Assembly: GCA_045642225.1 (NCBI GenBank)
Contig: JAZUIN010000033.1
Location: 1 to 50,790, forward strand
DNA from: RUG191 sp045642225
GTDB lineage: Bacteria; Bacillota; Clostridia; Lachnospirales; Lachnospiraceae
Length of the DNA: 50,790 bases
Direction: 5' to 3'
Shown: in pieces, positions 36,010 through 44,763 of the stretch
Layout: the number at the start of each line of letters is the position of its first letter
How positions within the stretch are numbered: position 1 is the first letter of the stretch
The notes under the pieces: model-generated
What the model was told of the DNA's origin: nothing
Database searches by the model: none
The model's input: the letters and a program-made list of their open reading frames with translations, nothing else
Program-made: the position numbers and the translations under genes

Positions 36010-37908
36010 TTATGGAGTTGCATCATTTTCAGCTCTAGTTACATTCAAATATGGTAAAATTTGACGTAAAATATTCTGCGTAATTTCTTGCGCAAAGCTA
36101 CTATGTGCTTGGTCATCAACATATGGAGTATCAATAACTGTATATATTACTACTTCTGGATTCTCGTAAGGCGCAAATCCAATAATGGACACAAGATAGT
36201 TATGCTCTTCACGAGGAAGCTTCTCTGCTGTACCTGTCTTACCACCGATATTATAGCCTTCTACTTGAATACCTGATGCAGTACCAGAACGAACTGTATT
36301 AAGCATATACTCTTTAAGAATATTGCTAACATCTGTCGAAATAGTTTTCTTCATCACAACAGGCTCAAATGATTTAACAACATTTCCAGAAGAATCCTTA
36401 AGCGAATTAACAACATGTGGCTGATATAAATTACCACCATTAACCAAAGAGCAATATGCACTAGCCAACTGAATCATTGTAACGTTGAAGTTTTGTCCGA
36501 ATGAGTTTGTCGCCAAGTTAGAATCGATTCTCTCTAATTGATCCTTAGTATATATCAAATTCTTGGTACTAGCTTCACCTGGGAGGTCAACATTTGTCTT
36601 TTGACCAAATCCGAAGTTCGACTGATAACTGTGGAAATTTGCTGGTCCAATTGCTCTAGCTATTTGCATCAAAGCATCATTACAAGACTCCTTCAACGAT
36701 TCTTCTACTGTCAAGACACCATGACCATCCTTGTTAACACATCGAATTAAATGTTCACTAAGTTGCTCACCACCGTCACACATGTAGGTCTCATCGCCAT
36801 TAATAGAGCCCGTTTCAAGCGCCGCGGCAACTGTGAATGGTTTAAATGTAGAACCAGGTTCATAAGTATTTGTAACAGGGAAATTCTTCCACAAATTATT
36901 AAGAAAATTCATCTGTTCTTCTTCAGGCATTGCAGCAAGTTGCTCTGGCGTAAAGTATGCCCCTAAGTCTCTTGGATTATTCAAGTCAAACGAAGGATAT
37001 GTCGCCATCGCCAAAACATTTCCATTTCTTGGATCCATAACGACACAAGCAGTATTAGCACTACCTTTACCATCATCACCCTTATGCGCCTCGTTCCATG
37101 CTAAGATTTCAGTTTCAACAATCGATTGGATATTTGCATCAACATTTGTGACAACATTATGACCGTTCTCGGCATCTATAACGGTATTCTCAACGCTTTG
37201 ATTTCCTGTAAAATATCCGTAGCTTCGTCCATTCGTACCATTAAGCTTATCGTTATATTCATTCTCAAGTCCTAGAACGCCTGTATTATCGCTTGCACAA
37301 TAACCTATAAGCGCAGCCGCAAGATTACCAAAAGGATACTGTCTCAAATACTCTTTTTCAAACCAAATTCCAACTATAGAATCCTTAGTATTTTTATCCT
37401 CTTGAAGCTTCTTGAAATAATTAACAGTTTCGTAATCAACCTGCTTAGCAAGAACTACATACTGGCTTTCCTTCTTGTCTTTTAGAGCATCTTCAATCTG
37501 CTCCTTACTAATCTCAGGGAAAATGCTAGTCACTGCCATAATTGTGCTGTCTTTCTTGTCCTCTGCTTGATTCAAAACCTTACAATCAAGAATGACATTA
37601 TATACGTCAACAGAAGATGCAAGAACGGTTCCCTTAGCATCTACGATATTTCCCCTCTGGTATGGTATGATTTTGTTCTCATAACCTTGTTGACCTAGCA
37701 CAATACGTTCAAATCTATCACCATTAGTAAACTGAATCCATAAAATTCTAGCCAATAATACCACAAAAAGAACGCAAATAACTCCAAACACTATCCAGAG
37801 TTTTCTTTGCATTCTTTTCAAAATCTTCTTATATCTTTTGCCACGTCGTCTATCATCCTCTCGACGTGTATTCATTCCATTATTTCTAGGGCGATAATTG
37901 TTAGCCAC
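36010..37908 (-). CDS. Class B penicillin-binding protein (FtsI/SpoVD-type transpeptidase)
   Basis: A septal DD-transpeptidase of about 632 aa. A basic cytoplasmic N-terminus and one membrane segment (LWIVFGVICVLFVVLLARIL) precede the PBP dimer domain. The transpeptidase motifs are complete: STFK (active Ser near residue 350), SCN near 407 and KTGTAEK near 556. There are no PASTA domains at the C-terminus, unlike SpoVD, so I leave ftsI or spoVD open. The start is non-ATG: GTG at 37908 has AGGTG 6 nt upstream, while GTG at 37917 has no good site. It is 33 bp downstream of the FtsL-like gene. Confidence 0.92.
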   Translation of the reverse strand: MANNYRPRNNGMNTRREDDRRRGKRYKKILKRMQRKLWIVFGVICVLFVVLLARILWIQFTNGDRFERIVLGQQGYENKIIPYQRGNIVDAKGTVLASSVDVYNVILDCKVLNQAEDKKDSTIMAVTSIFPEISKEQIEDALKDKKESQYVVLAKQVDYETVNYFKKLQEDKNTKDSIVGIWFEKEYLRQYPFGNLAAALIGYCASDNTGVLGLENEYNDKLNGTNGRSYGYFTGNQSVENTVIDAENGHNVVTNVDANIQSIVETEILAWNEAHKGDDGKGSANTACVVMDPRNGNVLAMATYPSFDLNNPRDLGAYFTPEQLAAMPEEEQMNFLNNLWKNFPVTNTYEPGSTFKPFTVAAALETGSINGDETYMCDGGEQLSEHLIRCVNKDGHGVLTVEESLKESCNDALMQIARAIGPANFHSYQSNFGFGQKTNVDLPGEASTKNLIYTKDQLERIDSNLATNSFGQNFNVTMIQLASAYCSLVNGGNLYQPHVVNSLKDSSGNVVKSFEPVVMKKTISTDVSNILKEYMLNTVRSGTASGIQVEGYNIGGKTGTAEKLPREEHNYLVSIIGFAPYENPEVVIYTVIDTPYVDDQAHSSFAQEITQNILRQILPYLNVTRAENDATP

Positions 37909-37941
37909 GAATAACACCTGCTTTACATAATCTAAGGCATC

Positions 37942-38403
37942 TTACACATCTTTGTACTGTGTCATATAATCTGATGTCTCCATATCATAATACACTATTT
38001 GGTCTGCATTTGCATAGACCATTCCTAAATCATTTACTGCAGTATTTCTAATTTGTGTCAAGTTACCACCTGTACTTAATCTTGATTCTGCAGCATTGTT
38101 CTCTGCTTTGAGTGTACTAATCTCTGATTCTAGACTAGCAATATTGTTAGCGCTAGCTGTAATTGATGATTGCATATATACATATCCAACGAAGAAAAGC
38201 ATCGCCATAACCATTGTTGAAACCATAAAAATCGAATTCAACTTTCTCTTTCTAGCTTGAACCTGCTTTCTTCTTCTAGCTGCGTTTCTACGTCTTTTCT
38301 CTTCAGCCTCACGTCTTAATCTATACTCTTCATAGTCAATCTGTGGTTGAACTTCTCTAACTGTATTTCCCTCTTCAATATAAATAGTTTGAAATTGAGC
38401 CAT
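37942..38403 (-). CDS. ftsL: FtsL-like cell division protein
   Basis: A 153-aa bitopic protein in the ftsL position between rsmH and the PBP gene. A very basic N-terminal region (about 30-55, Arg/Lys-rich) is followed by one membrane helix (IFMVSTMVMAMLFFVGYVY) and an extracellular coiled coil (IASLESEISTLKAENNA). Sequence similarity is weak, as is typical of FtsL, so the assignment rests on topology and context. AAAGGAG lies at good spacing before the ATG. It is 20 bp after rsmH. Confidence 0.8.
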   Translation of the reverse strand: MAQFQTIYIEEGNTVREVQPQIDYEEYRLRREAEEKRRRNAARRRKQVQARKRKLNSIFMVSTMVMAMLFFVGYVYMQSSITASANNIASLESEISTLKAENNAAESRLSTGGNLTQIRNTAVNDLGMVYANADQIVYYDMETSDYMTQYKDV

Positions 38404-38423
38404 GGCAACTGCTCCTTTCTCTT

Positions 38424-39359
38424 CTACTTCCTACAAAACACTCTTAACTTTGCACTCCTCGACCTGGAATTCTCCGATAATTCCAAGTCAGAAGGCAAAA
38501 TCGGCTTTCGAGTAACAACCTCTCCTTTTGATACTCGGCCACATACACAAACCGGGAACTCTTTCGGACATGTGCATGGATTTTCATTTTCTCTAAAAAT
38601 ATTCTTAACAATACGATCCTCTAACGAGTGAAATGTAATAATGCAAATGCGTCCATCAACATTAAGCATTTCTATCATCTTGTTAATACTATTTTCAAGC
38701 ACCTCTAATTCTCTGTTGACCTCAATTCTTAAGGCCTGATATGTTCTTTTGGCGGGATGACCGCCTTTCTTCTTATTCTTAGCAGGAATACTCTTCTCAA
38801 TTATCTCATTGAGTTGACCAGTTGTTGTAATTTCCTCTTCTTCTCTGGTTTTGACGATATTCCTAGCAATATTTGTGGCAAATCTCTCTTCACCGTATAC
38901 TCTTAAAATTCTTACTAATTCATCATAAGAATAAGAGTTAACAATGTCTTTCGCTGTGAAATCTTTATCCTTATCCATTCTCATATCAAGCAAAGCGTCT
39001 TCGCTCATATATGAGAAGCCTCTCTCCTTCGTATCAAGCTGAAAGGATGAAACTCCAAGATCAAGTAATATCCCATCTACTTTATCGATACCTAAGTCAT
39101 CTAGAACCTTTGGCATATTTTCATAATTGCTTTTCACGATTGTGACTTTGCCTTGATACTCTTCTAATCTTGCTGTAGCAGCAGCAATCGCATCATTGTC
39201 TTGATCAATACCAATCAATCTTCCGTCCTTTAACCTCTTGACAATTTCTGAAGAATGTCCTGCTCCTCCAAGAGTACCATCAACATATATGCCGTTTTCC
39301 TTTATATCTAACTGTTCTATGCACTCCTCTAGGAGTACTGAATAATGATTAAATTCCAT
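38424..39359 (-). CDS. rsmH: 16S rRNA (cytosine(1402)-N(4))-methyltransferase
   Basis: RsmH (MraW) methylates C1402 in the 16S rRNA decoding centre using S-adenosylmethionine. The product is 311 aa. Visible hallmarks are HYSVLLEECI, the SAM site DGTLGGAGHS (27-36), DGILLDLGVSSFQLD, RGFSYM and the catalytic-domain segment ITFHSLEDRIVK. It follows mraZ after 3 bp. Confidence 0.96.
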   Translation of the reverse strand: MEFNHYSVLLEECIEQLDIKENGIYVDGTLGGAGHSSEIVKRLKDGRLIGIDQDNDAIAAATARLEEYQGKVTIVKSNYENMPKVLDDLGIDKVDGILLDLGVSSFQLDTKERGFSYMSEDALLDMRMDKDKDFTAKDIVNSYSYDELVRILRVYGEERFATNIARNIVKTREEEEITTTGQLNEIIEKSIPAKNKKKGGHPAKRTYQALRIEVNRELEVLENSINKMIEMLNVDGRICIITFHSLEDRIVKNIFRENENPCTCPKEFPVCVCGRVSKGEVVTRKPILPSDLELSENSRSRSAKLRVFCRK

Positions 39360-39362
39360 ATT

Positions 39363-39800
39363 TTAAATAAATATTCCAAGCTCTGCCATATTCTCTGCTA
39401 CTAAATCCATGTCTTCGTCTTCGTAAATGTTACTTTCATCCCATTTAGCTTTGCTCCAAATTTCAATCCTAGTTGAAACTCCAGCGAAAACAACTTCCTT
39501 CTCTAATCCAGCATGTTCTCTTAGATTTTGAGGAAGAAGGATTCTTCCTTGCTTGTCTACCTCGCAGTTTGTAGCACCAGCAAAGAAGAATCTCATGAAC
39601 TTTCTGGCATCTTTAGTAGTCATTGGTGTTTCGTGGATTTTCTTCTCAATATTTGACCATTCATCCATGGAATAAACAAACAAGCATCCGTCAAGTCCCT
39701 TCGTCACAACAAATTCATCGCCAAGATCAGCTCTGAACTTAGATGGCATTATAAGTCTGCCTTTAGCATCTATGTTGTGTTCAAATTCGCCTATGAACAT
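39363..39800 (-). CDS. mraZ: Transcriptional regulator MraZ
   Basis: MraZ is a ring-forming AbrB-fold DNA-binding protein that controls its own dcw operon. The 145-aa product has two MraZ repeats beginning MFIGEFEHNIDAKGRLIMP and EVDKQGRILLPQNLREHAGL, each with the DxKGR/DxQGR loop that binds DNA. The frame opens seven codons upstream, but the ATG at 39800 has AGGAG 9-10 nt before it and is the conserved start. Three GTGG boxes lie about 47-70 bp upstream of this start. Confidence 0.95.
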   Translation of the reverse strand: MFIGEFEHNIDAKGRLIMPSKFRADLGDEFVVTKGLDGCLFVYSMDEWSNIEKKIHETPMTTKDARKFMRFFFAGATNCEVDKQGRILLPQNLREHAGLEKEVVFAGVSTRIEIWSKAKWDESNIYEDEDMDLVAENMAELGIFI

Positions 39801-39846
39801 GCTTCTTTGCTCCTTTCTCAAATATTAAGTAGTGTGGAATTTACTA

Positions 39847-39876
39847 CCACTTCGCTCCACTTTTCACCACTGCAAT
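39847..39876 (-). promoter_or_regulatory. MraZ operator: three direct GTGG boxes at 10-bp spacing
   Basis: On the minus strand AGTGG occurs three times, with the GTGG cores complementary to 39847-39850, 39857-39860 and 39867-39870. MraZ is known to bind arrays of GTG-containing direct repeats at about 10-bp intervals. They lie just downstream of the -10 of the mraZ promoter, around the expected transcription start. Confidence 0.7.
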
Positions 39877-39879
39877 AAC

Positions 39880-39908
39880 ATTTTAACTCGATTTTTCCAT
39901 TTTTTCAA
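39880..39908 (-). promoter_or_regulatory. mraZ (dcw operon) promoter
   Basis: On the minus strand TTGAAA (39903-39908) and TAAAAT (39880-39885) are separated by exactly 17 bp, about 80 bp upstream of the mraZ start and immediately before the MraZ boxes. Confidence 0.65.
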
Positions 39909-39941
39909 GTTAAAAATCCCCATTTTTCAAGGCTTTGCGCC

Positions 39942-39957
39942 AAGTGGGGATAAGTGG
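39942..39957 (+). repeat. Upstream pair of AAGTGG boxes in inverted orientation
   Basis: AAGTGG occurs at 39942-39947 and 39952-39957 on the plus strand, the same motif and 10-bp period as the mraZ operator boxes but facing the other way, upstream of the -35. It may be a second MraZ site, though the match could be chance. Confidence 0.4.
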
Positions 39958-39973
39958 TAGATATTTTTGCACA

Positions 39974-40003
39974 AAAAAATGTGGTTGTTCATAGAACAAC
40001 CAC
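39974..40003 (-). terminator. Rho-independent terminator of the lgt operon
   Basis: A perfect 10-bp stem GTGGTTGTTC / GAACAACCAC with a 3-nt loop is followed on the minus strand by ATTTTTTTG. It lies about 50 bp after lgt and separates the pheST-queA-lgt transcript from the dcw promoter. Confidence 0.9.
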
Positions 40004-40050
40004 AATATATAGTGTTTCATTATTTTCCTTATACATTTTTCACAAAGTTT

Positions 40051-40944
40051 CTATTCTTTTTTTGTACGCTTTTCCCTTGGAGTAGCCGTCTTTTTCTCCA
40101 CTCGAAAAACAATATTCATCGTTATTGCAAAAATAATAAATAATATTGCTACAACTTGAGATATCGCTATACCTGTATTCCCAATCTGAAGCTGATCTGT
40201 TCTCAAAGACTCAATAAAGAATCTACCCAAGCCGTACAAACCAACATAATACAATGCTAGTTCTCCGTCGAAACGCTTATATTTCCTATATATTAACAAA
40301 AATATAAGTATTCCTAGATTCCATAAAGACTCATACAAGAAAGTCGGATGAACGCTTACAAATGGCACATTATCTACATAAGAAATATTCTGCAGCATAG
40401 CATCTGTCACACTAGAAGACGCTCTGACTTTAGCAACAGGAAGCATCATAGCAAGCAAACTATCCGTATACTCTCCAAAGGCTTCTCTATTAAAGAAATT
40501 TCCCCAGCGACCTGCAATCTGACCAAGCAACACTCCAAAGCAAGCAATATCTGCGATTAGCCAAAATTTCATTTTCAATACACGACAAACTATTATACCA
40601 GCAACAATACCAAGGATAATGCCGCCATAAATCCCTAGTCCGCCTTCCCATATTTTGAAAATATCCAAAAGATTACTGCCATAATAATCCCATGAAAAAA
40701 TCACATAATAAAGCCTTGCGCCAATAATACCAGCTATAATACAAATAATCCCCAAATCCAGAAAATGTTCCTGGTCAACACCATAATACAAGCATTCATT
40801 ATAGCACCACAAGACAGCTAGAAGCATTGCAGTACCAATTATCAATCCATATAACGAAATACTAAGTGGACCAATATGAAGAAAGGTTGGCACATTTTCA
40901 AGATATAGCTTTATATTCGGAAATATTATACTAGAACTACTCAT
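40051..40944 (-). CDS. lgt: Prolipoprotein diacylglyceryl transferase
   Basis: Lgt transfers diacylglycerol from phosphatidylglycerol to the lipobox Cys of prolipoproteins. The roughly 297-aa membrane protein has seven hydrophobic segments and the Lgt signature GQIAGRWGNFFNREAFGEYT, plus HPTFLYESLWN. The frame extends to an ATG at 40986, but the ATG at 40944 leaves an 8-bp overlap with the PilZ gene and starts closer to the first membrane helix; its ribosome binding site is weak. It is the last gene before a strong terminator. Confidence 0.93.
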   Translation of the reverse strand: MSSSSIIFPNIKLYLENVPTFLHIGPLSISLYGLIIGTAMLLAVLWCYNECLYYGVDQEHFLDLGIICIIAGIIGARLYYVIFSWDYYGSNLLDIFKIWEGGLGIYGGIILGIVAGIIVCRVLKMKFWLIADIACFGVLLGQIAGRWGNFFNREAFGEYTDSLLAMMLPVAKVRASSSVTDAMLQNISYVDNVPFVSVHPTFLYESLWNLGILIFLLIYRKYKRFDGELALYYVGLYGLGRFFIESLRTDQLQIGNTGIAISQVVAILFIIFAITMNIVFRVEKKTATPREKRTKKE

Positions 40945-41290
40945 CTTCGTCGCTAAACATTTGATAAATCTGTATCTTAAGAGCATCAGTATCTGTCATA
41001 CCAACAAAGATACATCCATATAAATACATGCCCTCTTCATCTTCTGACTCTACACATCTAACAATCTTAAGTACGGAATCAATAACTTCCTTAGTCCAAA
41101 TTTGAATTCTTGTATCAAAGCAATCTCCTACAAGAAGTTGCTTGTCACTCTTAAATGCTAATCCAAATTTAGAGACATCTGTAATCTCTACATCAATATA
41201 TTCTTTAGGCGCATTCTCATCCTCTGAAATAATGCCCAAAGATACATTAAGATCTAAATCTGTTCTTTTCCCACGTCTTTTTTCTTCCAT
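40937..41290 (-). CDS. PilZ-domain protein, likely c-di-GMP binding
   Basis: A 117-aa single-domain PilZ protein. The two c-di-GMP contact motifs are recognisable: KRRGKRTDLDL at the N-terminus (RxxxR type) and DVSKFGLAF (D/NxSxxG type) near residues 38-46. It has no effector domain, so it probably acts by binding a partner. AGGAGG precedes the ATG. It lies 22 bp after queA and overlaps lgt by 8 bp, an unexpected place for a second-messenger receptor. Confidence 0.85.
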   Translation of the reverse strand: MEEKRRGKRTDLDLNVSLGIISEDENAPKEYIDVEITDVSKFGLAFKSDKQLLVGDCFDTRIQIWTKEVIDSVLKIVRCVESEDEEGMYLYGCIFVGMTDTDALKIQIYQMFSDEDE

Positions 41291-41312
41291 AAAAAACCTC
41301 CTAATAAAAACA

Positions 41313-42338
41313 CTATCCTATAAACATTGCATCACCGAAGCTAAAAAATCTGTAACGCTCTTTCACAGCTTCTTCATATGCCTGAAGAACATTTTCTCTG
41401 CCAGCCAATGCCGACACAAGCATTACTAATGTAGACTCTGGCAAATGAAAATTAGTTATCAAAGCATCTATCACTTTAAATTCATATCCTGGATAAATAA
41501 AAATTTCAGTCCAACCGCTACAAGGACTAAGCGTTCCGTCACTAGCTGCAACCGACTCAATAGTTCTAGTACTTGTTGTCCCTACCGAAATCACTCTTCC
41601 ATTATTAGCCTTAGTCTCATTAATAATATCACAAGCCTCTTTACTTACCTCGTAGTATTCTGAATGCATATGATGTTCTAATACATTTTCAACCTTGACT
41701 GGTCTAAATGTGCCTAATCCAACATGAAGTGTAACCTCTGCAATTTTAACGCCCTTTGCTTTGATAGCCTCAAGCAATTCAGGTGTAAAATGTAATCCAG
41801 CAGTAGGCGCTGCAGCACTACCATCATATTTTGCGTAAACTGTTTGATATCGATTCTTATCCTCTAGCTTATGTGTAATATAAGGTGGCAATGGCATTTC
41901 ACCAAGTTTATCCAAAATCTCTTCAAAAATCCCTTCAAACTCAAATTGAATGATTCTATTACCTTCTTCTATTACATCAATAATCTCACCCACCAAAAGG
42001 CCATCTCCAAAGGATATTCTAGCACCAGTTCTCGCTTTCTTCCCTGGCTTAGTAAGGCATTCCCAAGTATTGTCACTAAGTCTCTTAAGAAGTAAAATCT
42101 CAATCAATGCATCAGTGCCAATCTTATGACCGTAAAGTCTTGCTGGAATAACCTTAGTATTATTAATAACTAAACAATCACCAGGATTTAAGTATTCAAT
42201 TATGTCGTAGAAATGTTTGTGAGTTACTTCACCAGTTGCTTTATCAAGAACCATAAGCCTAGATTCACTTCTATTAAGAAGTGGATCCTGCGCTATAAGT
42301 TCTTCTGGCAAATCATAACTAAAATCTTTTACATTCAT
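41313..42338 (-). CDS. queA: S-adenosylmethionine:tRNA ribosyltransferase-isomerase
   Basis: QueA makes epoxyqueuosine in tRNA from the preQ1 base. The 341-aa product has the family landmarks FSYDLPEELIAQDPL, RLYGHKIGTDALIEILLL, YDGSAAAPTAGLHFT, HVGLGTFRPV, MHSEYYEVS and TNFHLPESTLVMLVSA. AAGGAAG precedes the ATG, which lies 2 bp after the pheT stop codon, so the two are translationally linked. Confidence 0.96.
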   Translation of the reverse strand: MNVKDFSYDLPEELIAQDPLLNRSESRLMVLDKATGEVTHKHFYDIIEYLNPGDCLVINNTKVIPARLYGHKIGTDALIEILLLKRLSDNTWECLTKPGKKARTGARISFGDGLLVGEIIDVIEEGNRIIQFEFEGIFEEILDKLGEMPLPPYITHKLEDKNRYQTVYAKYDGSAAAPTAGLHFTPELLEAIKAKGVKIAEVTLHVGLGTFRPVKVENVLEHHMHSEYYEVSKEACDIINETKANNGRVISVGTTSTRTIESVAASDGTLSPCSGWTEIFIYPGYEFKVIDALITNFHLPESTLVMLVSALAGRENVLQAYEEAVKERYRFFSFGDAMFIG

Positions 42339-42340
42339 TA

Positions 42341-44740
42341 TTACTTCCTTAAAGAAATACCCTTAGCATCTAAAGCTTTAAGAATACGGTTCATTGCTGA
42401 TGTTACGTCTTCTTCTGCAAGGTTCTTATCCTTAGCTCTAAATACAAGTGAGTAAGCTAATGATTTATGTCCACTTAAGATTTGATTTCCTTCGTAAACA
42501 TCAAATAATTCATAGCTTTCTAAATAAGCTCCGCCCTTATTGTCGAAAATCTCTTCGATTTCACCTGCTAGAACCTCTTTAGGTACAACCATACTTATAT
42601 CTCTTGTTGCTGCAGGGAACTTAGCGATACCTTCATATTTCTTATCGAAATTAGCCATATCACGAAGTACTGCTGTATCAAGTACTGCTATATATACTCT
42701 ATCTTTGATATCGTAATTAGAAGCTACCAAAGGATGTAATTCTCCCAAATATCCTACAGTAGTTCCATCATAAATAACATCTGCTTGTCTTCCTGGATGT
42801 AGGAAAGACTTCTTATTCTCTGGAGAATATTTAGCCTTCTCTTCTAATCCAAGCTTAGCGAGAACATCCTCAACAACACCCTTCATTGTGAAGAAATCTC
42901 CCTCACCATACATACCAAGAGTAAGCATCATTCTTTCTTCTGGAAGCTCTTCTACTGGCACGCTCTTTGGAAGATATACATTTCCAAGCTCATATAATCT
43001 AACGTCCTTATTTCTACGGTTAAAGTTAGTAGAAAGACTTGTCAACATACCATCAAGTGGTAATGTTCTCATAATCGAATAATCTTCACCAAGAGGATTT
43101 GAAATTGTTACAGTTTGACGTTCCTTAGCGTCTTCTGGTAACAACAATTTATCAAATACCTTTGGACTTTCAAATGAATAACACATAGCTTGAGAAAAGC
43201 CATTAAACTCTACTGCGTCTTTAATCAAATTCTCAATAGTAAGCTTGTAAGAAAGCTTTCCTGTTGTTGCTTCACCAGATGGCAAAGATGTAGGAATCTT
43301 GTCATAGCCAAAGAATCTTGCAACTTCTTCTGCAAGGTCAGCATAGCTTTCAAGATCTTGTCTCCAAGTAGGAATCTTAACTTCCTTCTTATCTGCACTT
43401 ACTTCAAGCTCTAATCTTGTGAAGTAATCTATCATATCTTCATCCGAAATATTTGTTCCAAGCATTCTATTATATTTGTCTGGTTCAAATGGAAGTGTAA
43501 TTCCTTCAACTGGATTAGGATATACATCAACAGCGCCACCTACAACCGTACCAGCACCTAACTCTTCCACTAATTGACACGCTCTATTAATTGCTTCGAT
43601 AGCATTATTAGGATCTAAGCCTTTTTCAAATTTACCAGAAGCATCTGTACGAAGACCCACTCTCTTAGATGAAAGTCTAATATTAGTTCCATCAAAGCAA
43701 GCTGCTTCAAATAGCATTGTTGTAACCTCATCTGTAATCATAGAGTTCTCACCACCCATGATACCAGCAAGACCAACTGCCTTCTTACCATCGCAAATCA
43801 TAAGAACGTTTTCATCCATCTCGCGCTCTACACCATCAAGTGTTGTAAATTTCTCGCCATTTGCAGCCGTACGAACAACAATCTTCTTGTCTTCAATTGT
43901 ATCTAAATCGTAAGCGTGCATTGGTTGACCATATTCTTCCATTACATAGTTAGTAATGTCTACAATATTATTAATTGGTCTAATGCCTTGTGCCATAAGA
44001 CGACGTTGCATCCATACAGGTGATGGTTCAATCTTAATGTCTTTAACAACTCTTGCAACATATCTCTTGCAAAGCTCAGTATTTTGAATATCTACAGAAA
44101 TGTAATCATTAACATTTTCATCATTACCAACCTCAGTAACTACAGGTGGCTTAAATGGCTTATTAAATGTAGCTGCTGCTTCTCTTGCAAGACCAAGTAC
44201 TGCAAAGCAATCTACTCTGTTACTTGTAATCTCGTACTCAACTACAACATCATCTCTTCCTAGAAGCTTTATAGCATCAGCTCCAATTTCTGTATCCTCA
44301 GGGAAAATGTATACACCGTTCTCTGGCGCCTCTGGATACATATCCGTATTAGAGCCTAATTCTTCAACCGAACAGAACATACCGCAGCTTTCTACACCTC
44401 GAAGCTTTCCTGTCTTAATCTTAACTGGCTTTGTTCCATCAAGAACTGTTCCGCCATCTAAAACAACAGGAATCTTATCTCCTTCTTTAACATTTTTGGC
44501 TCCAGTAACAATTTGAAGCTTTTCATTTCCAACATTAACTTGGCATACAACTAATTTGTCTGCATCTGGATGTTGCTTGATTTCTTCAATCTGACCAACG
44601 ACTATTTTATCAAGATGTTCTGCCATATCCTCATAAAATTCTACTTTCGAACCAGACAAAGTCATTGCGTCCATATATTCTTTTGCTGAGCAATCCAAAC
44701 CCGGCACTAAATCCTTTATCCACTTAAGTGAAGTATTCAT
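42341..44740 (-). CDS. pheT: Phenylalanine--tRNA ligase beta subunit
   Basis: The 799-aa beta subunit of the tetrameric synthetase. In order are the EMAP-like tRNA-binding domain (VGQIEEIKQHPDADKLVVC), the B3/B4 editing region, the B5 domain, the catalytic-like core and the C-terminal anticodon-binding FDX-ACB domain (KFPAATRDISMVV). The frame opens six codons earlier, but the ATG at 44740 has AAGGAG 8 nt upstream and matches the family N-terminus MNTSLKWIKDLVP. Its partner gene pheS is unusually far upstream, beyond a 290-bp gap holding three hairpin repeats. Confidence 0.96.
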   Translation of the reverse strand: MNTSLKWIKDLVPGLDCSAKEYMDAMTLSGSKVEFYEDMAEHLDKIVVGQIEEIKQHPDADKLVVCQVNVGNEKLQIVTGAKNVKEGDKIPVVLDGGTVLDGTKPVKIKTGKLRGVESCGMFCSVEELGSNTDMYPEAPENGVYIFPEDTEIGADAIKLLGRDDVVVEYEITSNRVDCFAVLGLAREAAATFNKPFKPPVVTEVGNDENVNDYISVDIQNTELCKRYVARVVKDIKIEPSPVWMQRRLMAQGIRPINNIVDITNYVMEEYGQPMHAYDLDTIEDKKIVVRTAANGEKFTTLDGVEREMDENVLMICDGKKAVGLAGIMGGENSMITDEVTTMLFEAACFDGTNIRLSSKRVGLRTDASGKFEKGLDPNNAIEAINRACQLVEELGAGTVVGGAVDVYPNPVEGITLPFEPDKYNRMLGTNISDEDMIDYFTRLELEVSADKKEVKIPTWRQDLESYADLAEEVARFFGYDKIPTSLPSGEATTGKLSYKLTIENLIKDAVEFNGFSQAMCYSFESPKVFDKLLLPEDAKERQTVTISNPLGEDYSIMRTLPLDGMLTSLSTNFNRRNKDVRLYELGNVYLPKSVPVEELPEERMMLTLGMYGEGDFFTMKGVVEDVLAKLGLEEKAKYSPENKKSFLHPGRQADVIYDGTTVGYLGELHPLVASNYDIKDRVYIAVLDTAVLRDMANFDKKYEGIAKFPAATRDISMVVPKEVLAGEIEEIFDNKGGAYLESYELFDVYEGNQILSGHKSLAYSLVFRAKDKNLAEEDVTSAMNRILKALDAKGISLRK

Positions 44741-44763
44741 TTCTATTCTCCTTACCAAATTAC

